Shown here piece after piece: positions 44,681-56,355 of a stretch of DNA of 64,000 bases. Source of the DNA: Bolinopsis microptera (lineage: Eukaryota > Ctenophora > Tentaculata > Lobata > Bolinopsidae); assembly GCF_026151205.1 (NCBI RefSeq), contig NC_087077.1, forward strand, positions 806,001 through 870,000, read 5' to 3'. Each line of letters opens with the position of its first letter. The stretch's first letter is position 1. The notes below the pieces were generated by a model. That model was not told the origin of the DNA and did not search any database. It was given only the letters and a program-made list of their open reading frames with translations. The translations under genes were made by a program, and so were the position numbers.

Positions 44681-47600
44681 TACCCATGAAAAGTTACCGG
44701 CTGGTGGTGGTACTAGAGTTGGTTTAATTTAAACAGACGGCTTGACCTCGCGCGCAACAACAAGCATGATTTGCACGCGTGGCGTATTCCAATGTTCAGG
44801 CAGCTACCACGTGACACAATTCAGCCAACCAGAGTACAGGAATCCGCAAAGTTAAAGTTGCAAACTTTTGATCGGCCCGAAAGGGGACTTTTCTGGAGAT
44901 TTTGATATAACTCAACAATTACGTTGTCTTGAATTTTCCTCCTGGAGAGGTAACGTTACTTTTAAAAGAGGAACATGTTACAAAAAACCGGAAGTCTCCA
45001 ACTCTTTTACTTTCAAAGTTAAGCCCCATCCGGTCAGGGTTCCTGGGTGTAGCTGGCTGACGCCGAATAGGGTGTTTTGGCCGTTCTAACTTAAGACTTT
45101 TAAGAATTAAAGCAGCCGTATTGATCTTCCAAACCTACAACTTTCAAGGGCTAGAATTCGCTGTATTTTGCCGTTAAAACACAACTTGAACTGTTTAACT
45201 TCATGATTGGGCCGTAGTTCAAAAGCAAATTGGCAAGAAGTGGTGCTCACGGTCTCACTTAACGTCACTTATCGCTCAGTTAAGAGCGACCATGGTCTTA
45301 AGCGACAGACAGCCTGCAGGCATATGATCCGAATACGAAATATCCTTGTGTTCGGCATTTAATAGCCCTAATTGGTTACTTCGTACATGTAGCTGGCTGA
45401 CGCCGAATAGGGTGTTTTGGCCGTTCTAACTTAAGACTTTTAAGAATTAAAGCAGCCGTATTGATCTTCCAAACCTACAACTTTCAAGGGCTAGAATTCG
45501 CTGTATTTTGCCGTTAAAACACAACTTGAACTGTTTAACTTCATGATTGGGCCGTAGTTCAAAAGCAAATTGGCAAGAAGTGGTGCTCACGGTCTCACTT
45601 AACGTCACTTATCGCTCAGTTAAGAGCGACCATGGTCTTAAGCGACAGACAGCCTGCAGGCATATGATCCGAATACGAAATATCCTTGTGTTCGGCATTT
45701 AATAGCCCTAATTGGTTACTTCGTACCCATGAAAAGTTACCGGCTGGTGGTGGTACTAGAGTTGGTTTAATTTAAACAGACGGCTTGACCTCGCGCGCAA
45801 CAACAAGCATGATTTGCACGCGTGGCGTATTCCAATGTTCAGGCAGCTACCACGTGACACAATTCAGCCAACCAGAGTACAGGAATCCGCAAAGTTAAAG
45901 TTGCAAACTTTTGATCGGCCCGAAAGGGGACTTTTCTGGAGATTTTGATATAACTCAACAATTACGTTGTCTTGAATTTTCCTCCTGGAGAGGTAACGTT
46001 ACTTTTAAAAGAGGAACATGTTACAAAAAACCGGAAGTCTCCAACTCTTTTACTTTCAAAGTTAAGCCCCATCCGGTCAGGGTTCCTGGGTGTAGCTGGC
46101 TGACGCCGAATAGGGTGTTTTGGCCGTTCTAACTTAAGACTTTTAAGAATTAAAGCAGCCGTATTGATCTTCCAAACCTACAACTTTCAAGGGCTAGAAT
46201 TCGCTGTATTTTGCCGTTAAAACACAACTTGAACTGTTTAACTTCATGATTGGGCCGTAGTTCAAAAGCAAATTGGCAAGAAGTGGTGCTCACGGTCTCA
46301 CTTAACGTCACTTATCGCTCAGTTAAGAGCGACCATGGTCTTAAGCGACAGACAGCCTGCAGGCATATGATCCGAATACGAAATATCCTTGTGTTCGGCA
46401 TTTAATAGCCCTAATTGGTTACTTCGTACATGTAGCTGGCTGACGCCGAATAGGGTGTTTTGGCCGTTCTAACTTAAGACTTTTAAGAATTAAAGCAGCC
46501 GTATTGATCTTCCAAACCTACAACTTTCAAGGGCTAGAATTCGCTGTATTTTGCCGTTAAAACACAACTTGAACTGTTTAACTTCATGATTGGGCCGTAG
46601 TTCAAAAGCAAATTGGCAAGAAGTGGTGCTCACGGTCTCACTTAACGTCACTTATCGCTCAGTTAAGAGCGACCATGGTCTTAAGCGACAGACAGCCTGC
46701 AGGCATATGATCCGAATACGAAATATCCTTGTGTTCGGCATTTAATAGCCCTAATTGGTTACTTCGTACCCATGAAAAGTTACCGGCTGGTGGTGGTACT
46801 AGAGTTGGTTTAATTTAAACAGACGGCTTGACCTCGCGCGCAACAACAAGCATGATTTGCACGCGTGGCGTATTCCAATGTTCAGGCAGCTACCACGTGA
46901 CACAATTCAGCCAACCAGAGTACAGGAATCCGCAAAGTTAAAGTTGCAAACTTTTGATCGGCCCGAAAGGGGACTTTTCTGGAGATTTTGATATAACTCA
47001 ACAATTACGTTGTCTTGAATTTTCCTCCTGGAGAGGTAACGTTACTTTTAAAAGAGGAACATGTTACAAAAAACCGGAAGTCTCCAACTCTTTTACTTTC
47101 AAAGTTAAGCCCCATCCGGTCAGGGTTCCTGGGTGTAGCTGGCTGACGCCGAATAGGGTGTTTTGGCCGTTCTAACTTAAGACTTTTAAGAATTAAAGCA
47201 GCCGTATTGATCTTCCAAACCTACAACTTTCAAGGGCTAGAATTCGCTGTATTTTGCCGTTAAAACACAACTTGAACTGTTTAACTTCATGATTGGGCCG
47301 TAGTTCAAAAGCAAATTGGCAAGAAGTGGTGCTCACGGTCTCACTTAACGTCACTTATCGCTCAGTTAAGAGCGACCATGGTCTTAAGCGACAGACAGCC
47401 TGCAGGCATATGATCCGAATACGAAATATCCTTGTGTTCGGCATTTAATAGCCCTAATTGGTTACTTCGTACCCATGAAAAGTTACCGGCTGGTGGTGGT
47501 ACTAGAGTTGGTTTAATTTAAACAGACGGCTTGACCTCGCGCGCAACAACAAGCATGATTTGCACGCGTGGCGTATTCCAATGTTCAGGCAGCTACCACG

Positions 47601-47838
47601 TGACACAATTCAGCCAACCAGAGTACAGGAATCCGCAAAGTTAAAGTTGCAAACTTTTGATCGGCCCGAAAGGGGACTTTTCTGGAGATTTTGATATAAC
47701 TCAACAATTACGTTGTCTTGAATTTTCCTCCTGGAGAGGTAACGTTACTTTTAAAAGAGGAACATGTTACAAAAAACCGGAAGTCTCCAACTCTTTTACT
47801 TTCAAAGTTAAGCCCCATCCGGTCAGGGTTCCTGGGTA
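44681..47838. repeat. Identical higher-order tandem repeat, A-B-B pattern, 1043-bp period
   Basis: An A segment (~368 bp, starting TACCCATGAAAAGTTACCGG) and a B segment (~340 bp, starting GTAGCTGGCTGACGCCGAAT) are arranged A-B-B-A-B-B-A-B-A. A starts at 44681, 45724, 46767 and about 47470. Copies look identical base for base over 3 kb. The A unit is unusually CpG-rich for this window (CGCGCGC, CACGCGTGGCG) and carries CACGTG and CCAAT. The 73-codon frame repeated in A is not conserved with anything recognised. Perfect identity means very recent amplification, ongoing homogenisation, or an assembly artefact. Confidence 0.95.
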
Positions 47839-49900
47839 CGGTCGACCAAGATCTTGGAATAATATTTAAGGGAGTAGCTCAGTAACTATAAAATGATGTA
47901 CTAGGATATGTAGTAATTAATAAATGTGTTAATTTAAAGTTTAGCTTAGGAATGATTGTCATACGTTGTATGACCCCCTGCGCGGCTCCCCTGTATCGTA
48001 GAAACCCTTCACTATAGTTGATCGTTGATAGTGAAACAACCATGAGGGTCACAATATACAACGTGATACAAAGAAATGATGATTTTCTAAATTTTTACAA
48101 AATAGCGCGCCTCGGGATTTTAAAAAGGTTTTTAAAACAATATTTTTAAAATTGTTTTTCACTTTTGCCTAACCATTTAAGTGATAACTGATAAGAACAC
48201 CCTCACTGTTCACGTACTACGCGTCACACGAGCTGAGTTAGTTGTGAGTGCAGACGCCGCGCTTTTGCCTTTGTTTCACAATTACTGATCAAGTTTTGCA
48301 CTATTGCAATTGTAAAAGAACCAGGGCTTCAGTTAAAACAAATTTGTTTTGAATCATGAATGAGGTATTAGAAAAAATTAAAAAAACTATTAATGCAATT
48401 ATGCCATTGCATGCTTCTTCATAGCGCATAAAGGATGTCAACGCGCCACGATAATTATTAGTTTTGCTTTGCTTTGAAGCGAAACTAAAATCTGGAACAG
48501 ACTAGATTGGCGTTAATCGATGTTCCTCGATCCATTTTTAATATACTGACCCGATACTAGCATTTTACTTTACGATCATATCAGTTATTTGTTTGGTAAT
48601 AATTCCTGCAACTCAAACTAAATTATCGAGCCGCGCAACAAGTCGTAATTTCAAATATTAATATGTATACCAGTCGGATCGAGCGCTATTTTTGATATTT
48701 TCAAACTTTTGTAACATCACATCTATTTATTTCTTTACTTATGCTTGTTGGTGTTAAATATTTTGTTGTCGCATAGGCTAGGCTGTTTTTATTCATTGAC
48801 TCTTTTATTAATAATTGTATCCATCTTGTCGCTGTATTGTGTATTCCACCACTATACTACGTCTATTAAATTAAAACAATTTATTGGCTATATTTTCTGC
48901 GTTCCGTATTCAGTTACACGATTGAGTTCACCTTTGATCGTAAACTTGAGGATAAGCATAGTTAAAATGTTCTCTGGCGTTCAAAGTCGTATGTTGTGCA
49001 GGATCTTCCAGATCGTTTTTTGCAGTAAACTCAAAACTTGGGTTTCCTATGTAATGGACATGAGTATAGATTTTTTAGCTTCTGTTCACGGAATAGTAGG
49101 GAAGTAGGTTTTGATTGAAATAAATTTTCGTGCACATACAGAATGAATGGTTAATAATTTAATATATATGTAGACCAAGCTCTGTGCACGGGATGCTTCC
49201 TGGAAGAATCCAGTTCTTTTAGCGGGGCACCCTACCTAAAGCCAAATTGAGATATAATAATCATATTCCTAGGGAAATAATCAGAAATCGAATACCAATC
49301 AAATAATATGATATATAGGAGTAGTAACCATATTTACTATGCAAAATGCCCCAACCTCATAGTGTAAATTTATATAAAATTCAAATTCCATACCACCACT
49401 AAACCCCAACATAACAGTCAACACAACATCCCAAGCAAAATTAAATAACTTCTTATATACTATCATACTACAAATTAATTAAACATTTGAAATCTGTTAA
49501 CCAGAGAATAAATTTCTAAACCTAATGCAAGTGAAATAATTTAGATGCAATAATGAATGCCTAATATGAGTATCATCTGTCAATGTCCTTGTAGAACAGT
49601 CTGTACAAGAGATATGAGTAACTAATATAGAAGGGAAAAAAAACAAAAAAAAAAACAGGAAGTTGTCGTCTGTTGGAAAATAAATAAAATATCTAGTATA
49701 TAAATTAGAATATAAAATAACATTCGGTCAATGTGTCGTCAATAAACTGTACAATTATCAAATGTTAAAACTGTACTGGGTGATACAGTCACCAAAAATA
49801 AATACTAAGTATAATAAGTTAATAAATTAAATGTGGTCTGTAAAACTACCACTAGGTATAATAGGTCAATAAATTAAAAGTGGTTTATAAAACTACCACT
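47839..49900. other. Spacer between repeat block and LINE, no gene recognised
   Basis: AT-rich with some CpG-containing patches at about 48100-48260. A 120-codon plus-strand frame (48745-49107) is hydrophobic but resembles no family. The LINE 3' untranslated region probably begins somewhere between 49.2 and 50.1 kb; its end could not be fixed. Confidence 0.4.
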
Positions 49901-50108
49901 GTGCAAACCCCTTCTCCAGTTAAAACATGTCAGTCATGTGCAGAATCAATCAGAATGGTAAGGTGGTAAAAAAGGGAATATCCTTTCGACACTTCAATTA
50001 TATATGCCTCAGATTTAAAAGAAATAGAAGATACTTAGTTATCGTCGACTATGATTGCAGTGTAAAATTTGTCATATGAATTGTCGACGGTATAATTAGG
50101 GTCTGTTG

Positions 50109-53100
50109 TTATAGATGAGAGTAGCTGTTTCTTATACGAATCACTAAAGCTTTTAACATCGGGCAGATTTCGTAGATCTGTTGGAACATTATTCCAACAT
50201 TTTGCCCCCAAGTATTGAAAGTTTTTATGTGATGTTGATCTATTAACATGAATAGGTTGCAGCTTTCGCCGCTCCTACTACCTCCTGATATGTAACTAAA
50301 TTTGTTCATAAAGTTTGTAGGACAATTGTCATGGATGATTCTAAACATATAATTTGACAGATGGAGTTGTCGTCTAAGATGGAGTGGTAACCATTTCATG
50401 TCTCTATAAACATTAAGGCTGCTCTCTGTTTGTGGAACGTTGAGAGCTATTTTGGCTACCTTTTTGTACAGAGTGTCAAGTTCAGCAAGTTTTGTCTTGC
50501 CAGCTCTACAATAGATCGTGTCTAAATAATCGAATTGTGGCAACATGAGTGCATTGGCAAACATTTTCCTATATTTAATGGGTAGCAGTGCTTTACTTCT
50601 ATACATGGCACCAATTCTCTTCATGACCTTCCTAATAATATAATCTACATGGCTTTTGAAGTTTAATTTACTATCTAGAATGAGGCCAAGATATTTTGTC
50701 TCTTTGCACTCCTTGATTGTGAAAGTAACCTCATCACATTCAATGGTTAATTCATCATGTTTATCAACAGAATCAAATAATAGGAATTCAGTCTTCTTTT
50801 CATTGAGTGATAACTTATTAACACTGAGCCATTTAAAGATTGTCATAAGTTCTATTTTCATGTTTATAAATGTGCTTCTGCAGGTTTGATCAAAGAATAG
50901 TGCACCATCATCTGCAAATAGAAAGGGCTTAGATAGGTTACAGGCATAAATGATGTCATTTATGAAGATACTAAATAATATAGGCCCAATGATGCTTCCT
51001 TGTGGTACACCACTCAGAACTTCTAAAAATGAGCTTAGTTTGCCATTAATCCTTGTGCATTGATATCTACAAGATAAGAAGTTCTTAAACCAGGTTAAAG
51101 CAATGCCACCAATTCCATAATATGCCAATTTTTGAAGCAATATTTCATGATTCACTGTGTCAAAGGCCTTCTTAAGATCAAGAAAGATGATTCCTGGTTT
51201 ATAAGACTTAGATTTACTCATATATATTTCGTCCATCAGATCGTACATCAAATAAGTTGTGGAGTGATTTTTCCGAAAGCCATATTGATGCCGGATGAAA
51301 AGTTTGTTCTCTTCCATGTAATCAGTGAGTTGCTTGCCGACAAAGTTTTCTATAAGTTTTCCTACAAGTGGAAGGATGGATATTGGCCTGTAATTATTAG
51401 GATCATCTTTCATTCCTGCCTTATGGATGGGAGTTACTCTAGCTTTTTTACAAAGGGTTGGTACAACACCTGTATTAAGGCTCAAATTGACAATATGGGT
51501 CAGTGGCTCAACTATGTGTGGTACAGCTTGCTTAAGTAAAAATAGAGGCACATCGTCATATGAGGCCTTGTCATTCTTGAGCGTTTCGACATACATTAGG
51601 ATATCAGTTTCATTTATTTCTTGGAATCTATCAAATGAGATGTTAGAAGTTCTAGGAGGTAAAAAATCAGTAAAACTAACTCTTTCAATATTGGGGGCCT
51701 GATTTTGTAATCTTGATCCAACATTTGCAAAATGAAAGTTAAATAGCTCAGGATCATTCTCATTGATAGTTTGACAATTAGTTGTACCAGGGGTCATATT
51801 TGATGCCAGTTTGATAGTTTTCCATATCCCTTTAAGATCATTCTTGGCACTTTTAACTTGTAGATCATCGATTACATTAGCCTTTTTGCAGGTTTTAGCT
51901 AATTTATTTCTAATATTTCTCTGAATCTTGTAGCAATCCCAGGCCTCATTACACTTTATACATTTGCTACATGTACCACATTTATTGCAATTTCCATTGT
52001 CTCTCTTATCCTTCTTTTTACGGAATTTCTTTAGAAGAAAATGTGTATGATTAATGGCATTTAAAAGTTCAGTAGAAGGTTTATGTATGAACTTTTCATG
52101 CCTTTCTATGGTCTTGCAAGGGAAGAAGGTTGCATATGCCTGTTCAATATGATGACAAAGGCCAGCAGTGATAGCTTCAACATCTGTACTTTCCAATAGT
52201 GGACTGTAATCAGAACAGGTATCTAGATAGTCTAAGAATTGTTTAACATTACGTTTACAATGATTTCTAATTTCAACCTTTTCAAATTTAGGAGCTATAG
52301 GTACTTTACAATCTATCTCACACATAATAGCTTGATGATCCCCAATACGTTCATCAAGAACAGAAGATTGAACAAAATCTGCATAACAGTTAGTGAATAT
52401 TACATCAATAGTAGTCTGGGTAAAATTGTCTCCACGTTTAGCAACTCTAGTTATCCCTTGAATGGTTTGAACTAGATTGTAACATCTCAAGGTCATATCT
52501 AATTTTTTTCCCTGCTCTTGCCGAAGGCAAAAAGATCGTAGGGAATAAGTAATGGGGTTTGGATATATGAGGTGGCCCGACGGTCCTACGGTGATGACAA
52601 AAGTCTGCTCCTTCGCAATATAGACCACTCCCCTATAATTATGTGTATAAAAGGAGGCAATTTTGCGCGCGCGACGCCAGCTATGTGTTAATTAATTACA
52701 GGCATAGCAACCAGTTTTAGGTGCTTGACGACTGTTACACAGGTTTCCATCGGGTTGCAATTTACTCTAATTCATTAATATAGCATATTAGTCATCTGAG
52801 CGGATCAATCATCAATACAAGTGTTTAGTTATTTTGTTGAAACAAGCTTAATAAATTACCGAGTGATAAAATTCAGCAAGTCGAAACAAATTAAATTATT
52901 ATATCAACTGATAAACTCGTGGCTGATTATTTAACAGTTTATCGAAACTGAATGGTAAAAAGCGATTACATATTTAAGAACAGATGTTACTTTACATTTA
53001 CATTCAAGAAGCAACTAAGATCAAGATTGCGGTATAGTATGCTTTTAAAGAATCCTATATAGTCGATGGTGCTGTAGATGTGTCGAGTAAGCATCAACAT

Positions 53101-53966
53101 GTATTAGTTTATGTTAGATACAAATAATAACTAAGATTAGACAGAATATTTTATTACAGTCAATAAAGTTGGCATACGATGCAGTATAAATATGACGTGA
53201 CATGATCATACGCATCGTTAACAGTAACACGAAACAAAACCGCGCAACATATGAAATGATCTACAACCAAACCACATATAGAATATAGATCGACGGCGAC
53301 ACCTAAGATGCGCGCAGAATTTTCAAGTTCTGCACGCCTAATATAATGAAAACGATTATCACGTGCGCCAAACACCACTCTGGGATACAAGTAGAACAAT
53401 TACATTGTAGGCAGTAGGGAAATTTAATCGTGCGTGGTGTTACCGCGGCGAAATTCTTGTTTGTACTGGGTGGATGAGATATTATTCTGGTCAATGTTTA
53501 TATCCCCAATCCAGATAACCTTTTTCCCATTCAATTTTTTCATGCAAAAATGAATGTATTCAATAAAGTTATCAACACTGCAATAATTTCCAGAGCGATA
53601 GAAGCAGCAAACATTGATCTTGCTATTCTTAAGCTTCACCCATAATGCTTCAATGTTATCAAGCTTACTATCCATAATTAATTCTGTGTAAGCTAGTTTT
53701 TTGTTTATCATTAAGCCACAACCACCCCTAGAACTGTTTGGCCTGTCGCATCGCATAAGGTTGAAGGAGGAAGGAATATTTATGGTGTCTGTGTCAATAG
53801 TTTCCTTAAGATTCATCTCATTTAGGGAAAGTATGTCTAATTTATGATCTCTAATAAGTTGGGAAAGTTCATTACTTTTACCTAAATTAAGAAGCCCTCC
53901 TTGAATGTTACAATGACCAATGCAGAGGTTGTGAAACCTATCAGCTGCATTATTAAAATTTGTCAT
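50109..53966 (-). pseudogene. LINE ORF2: AP-endonuclease and reverse transcriptase, interrupted
   Basis: ORF2 copies element RNA into DNA at a nick made by its own endonuclease. It starts with ATG at 53966. The N-terminal APE part shows HCNIQG, LNEMNL and WIGDINID up to about 53463. After the inserted block it resumes at about 52508 with KLDMTLRCYNLVQTI, TTIDVIFTN and IGDHQAIM. A Cys-rich linker (CNKCGTCSKCIKC) precedes the RT. RT motifs include PIHKAG, NYRPISILP, FLDLKKAFDTVNHE, SGVPQGSIIGPILF and LFADDGALFF, the YxDD-equivalent with FADD. Near 50240-50270 the expected C-terminal frame (CWNNVPTDLRNLPDVKSF) shifts by one base relative to the main frame, which instead stops at 50109. Both lesions make the copy defective. 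Confidence 0.85.
52509..53459. mobile_element. 0.95-kb insertion inside the LINE endonuclease
   Basis: Endonuclease coding sequence stops at TACAAA (53465-53460) and resumes at AAATTAGATATG (~52508). The block between has no LINE similarity. On the plus strand it carries a good TATA box (GTATAAAAGG at about 52647) followed by CG-rich sequence. On the minus strand it ends in GGG followed by seven A residues that merge with the target. Clear terminal repeats and target duplication were not found, so its class is open (SINE-like or solo-LTR-like). Confidence 0.65.
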
Positions 53967-54121
53967 CTTGTAAATCTTATTAATTCACAATGGAATGAAT
54001 AAAAGTTGTAAAGTTGTGTTTAAACTGAAAAACAGAATAAAAGCAGGTTGTATTTGTCTGGATGTCGTACTGTAAAAATAAAACTGATGGTAGGAGTGTT
54101 ATGTCAGTATTCAGCAGTATT

Positions 54122-55774
54122 CTAATGGTGTGCATGATACTTCAAGTGCCTTGCTAATTTAACTATGCCATAATCATTGAGATGGACATTATCCTCTCCA
54201 TAACTACTAAAAAATGACGATTTTCTAAAGCCTTTCTTATCACTAAACAAGAAACGATTTGTCTCGGTTGAGAGCAGTTTTACATAGGTGTATTTTCTTT
54301 GCAGATTTGATATACATTCATTGATATCTGTTATAACCTTGTTTCTGGAGAAACTCTCCCGAGGTAATAAGTTAACAATTTTAATATCAGCTCCAGGTGC
54401 CCACTTGTGAAGGAAAAGTACAAGTTTTTCAATACAATTGTTTGTAAAGTCAAGAGCTCTAGCATCACCAGAAAAACTATCAGGGCACAGAAGTTTAGTT
54501 CTCATGTTGCGAGGGCTGTTCAGGATAGAGTCCACGTCATTTGTACCACACATAAGTACAATGCTTTTCACATTATTGGTATTAAGAGTGTCTTTTCTTA
54601 CATCTGATTGAAACCGTTCATTGATTGCATTGGCTGTGGCACCAGGGTAGCTGAATACATGTGCCTCATGATGTTTGGACGATAGCTTTTCTCCCTCTAA
54701 TTTGGAGAACATACTAGAGCTAATGTAGACACACAAAGATTTACCAGAATGTTCTATTGATCTAGTCTTAGGGGCCGAGGGTTCAGTGTTCTTAACTTGA
54801 CTGGAAACATCAGACAGAGTAGATAAGGTTGCGCTGCCATCAATTAGGCGCAGAGTAATGCTTATTCTCATGGTTTTAGACTTGTCCTGGATGAGGCTGT
54901 GTTCAAAGCTGGTCTGGGATTGTCTGGTCATATTCATTATGTCACCATGGGAGAGGGTAAGGTCAGCAATATGAGCTCTAAGTTTGGACCTGAAGCTTAG
55001 GACTCTAGTAGCCCCTAAAGAGATGGTGGAGATCATGGAGCCTGGCGAAATTGACCTCTCGTCATCCGAGTGAAAGGGAATTCCTTGCTGACCATTTCTA
55101 TACTTGGTAATCATAGCACTATTGAATTTCAACTTTGGGAACTGTGAGCGTAAGTGTTCTAAAATAGACTTTAGGTAGGGATTGTCTGCTACTGGCCTTG
55201 TGTTATGAAAGCCTCCATTGTAAGCGTATGGAAAGTCCCCATAATATGCAACTGTCCTATTCTCAAACTCATGAGTATAGTGGGTTTCTATATCTAACTT
55301 GGCAGTGTCAACAAACTGAAAAACTCCTGGACTCAAATCTTGGTATGGATTGATAGAGTTGGTCACACCATTGACACCATTTACAGAGTGTTTGGGATTT
55401 TCCGAATTGATAATTTCTGCTGAATGTTCACTGTCTTCTGCTAATTTGGATAGCTCTTGGTTTAACTCAGAAACAAGATGCGAGGATGAGCTATTACTGA
55501 GGGGAACATTGATAGAATTTTCACAGTGATCAGGTACCTGGGGCAACACAGGGATAAGTGAACCACCGCTGAGGGGAACTTTGAGTGCACTGTCACTTTC
55601 TGATAATTGTTTATAGAGAATAGAAATTTGACGACGAAGACTATCATTCTCTCTTAATAGAGTTAAGCAATTTGAACATTTATCAGTAGGACGAGAGCCG
55701 TTACTGGGGAATTTAACAGAATTCCCTCGATATCTCAGATTGTAATCTCTTGAGCCAACTGGTATTCCAGACAT
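54122..55774 (-). CDS. LINE ORF1 protein: AlkB-like 2OG-Fe(II) dioxygenase fused to SGNH hydrolase
   Basis: Intact 550-codon ORF1. Residues 33-62 have a CxxC pair and a short coiled coil. Residues ~165-312 form an AlkB-type oxygenase close to the ALKBH2/3 pattern. Seen are FNSAMITKYRNGQQGIPFHS with the metal ligands H235 and D237, DDERSISPGSMISTISLGA, the distal His in FEHSL (H292), and the 2-oxoglutarate-binding RxxxxxR as RISITLR (R303, R309). Known AlkB enzymes remove alkyl groups from nucleic acid bases. Residues ~345-548 form an SGNH/GDSL esterase of the type known in CR1 ORF1: Ser in YISSSMF (~353/354), Gly in YPGAT, Asn in GTND (412), and D528/H531 in DNVHLND. All catalytic residues of both domains are present, so both may be active although ORF2 is broken. 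Confidence 0.88.
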   Translation of the reverse strand: MSGIPVGSRDYNLRYRGNSVKFPSNGSRPTDKCSNCLTLLRENDSLRRQISILYKQLSESDSALKVPLSGGSLIPVLPQVPDHCENSINVPLSNSSSSHLVSELNQELSKLAEDSEHSAEIINSENPKHSVNGVNGVTNSINPYQDLSPGVFQFVDTAKLDIETHYTHEFENRTVAYYGDFPYAYNGGFHNTRPVADNPYLKSILEHLRSQFPKLKFNSAMITKYRNGQQGIPFHSDDERSISPGSMISTISLGATRVLSFRSKLRAHIADLTLSHGDIMNMTRQSQTSFEHSLIQDKSKTMRISITLRLIDGSATLSTLSDVSSQVKNTEPSAPKTRSIEHSGKSLCVYISSSMFSKLEGEKLSSKHHEAHVFSYPGATANAINERFQSDVRKDTLNTNNVKSIVLMCGTNDVDSILNSPRNMRTKLLCPDSFSGDARALDFTNNCIEKLVLFLHKWAPGADIKIVNLLPRESFSRNKVITDINECISNLQRKYTYVKLLSTETNRFLFSDKKGFRKSSFFSSYGEDNVHLNDYGIVKLARHLKYHAHH

Positions 55775-56355
55775 AGTTTATCACAAAAAGATGCTACTGT
55801 TCGAAATTTAGTTAATGATTACAGTACCTTTGTAGCACTCCGGAGGATAAGGATAAGTGATGTCTGATAATCTTTAGGTGATAGATGGGAGTAAACTGCT
55901 TTAAAAATCGATGTCAGATCGGGTTTACAGATAGGGTCACAGGTGACAGTATAGAACCAAATTCATTCGTTGGGTCTCTTTTGAGTAGTTGACCATGGAG
56001 ACTTGATAAGGATGTTGTTGTTTAGTCGTTGTTGTTGTTGATCAAAATGTTTGCCGAAGTCTGATAAAATCAATTTTCTTTACATTGCATGATGTGGACT
56101 GATCTTGTAAGGTAATTTAAGGCACCTAACCTAACAAGCTCGACACTGTTGAAATTTGTGTGCCACGTCTACTTTACTTTGCCAGTTCATGAACTGGGTG
56201 TGCACCAGGCTTTTTGGATACAGCGTGATTTTATATAAACTCTTTCTCTAGCCAGTTGAGTTGATATCAGTTGATCATATTTCTATGTGCTTAGATTTAT
56301 GTGTAATGCTCTTCATTTATAAACGAAATTAACATCAGGTAGGTAGTCATTAATT

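Larger units (their letters stand above)
49900..55800 (-). mobile_element. Two-ORF non-LTR retrotransposon (CR1/Jockey-like LINE)
   Basis: Minus-strand element with ORF1 (55774-54122), a 155-bp gap and ORF2 (53966 to ~50050). The architecture of an ORF1 with an SGNH hydrolase followed by APE endonuclease-RT fits CR1-like LINEs. A 0.95-kb insertion (about 52509-53459) interrupts the endonuclease, and a frameshift disrupts the ORF2 C-terminus. This copy should therefore not move by itself. Up to ~500 bp beyond 55774 is probably the 5' untranslated region. No target duplication was identified. Confidence 0.85.

Noticed and set aside
44868-47869. Four copies of a 70-73-codon frame as a gene family
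   Set aside because: Copies are identical only because the DNA repeat is identical; no family resemblance, and the last copy ends differently at the repeat border.
48745-49107. 120-codon hydrophobic plus-strand frame
   Set aside because: AT-rich composition readily yields hydrophobic translations; no recognised motif, splice context or paralogue.
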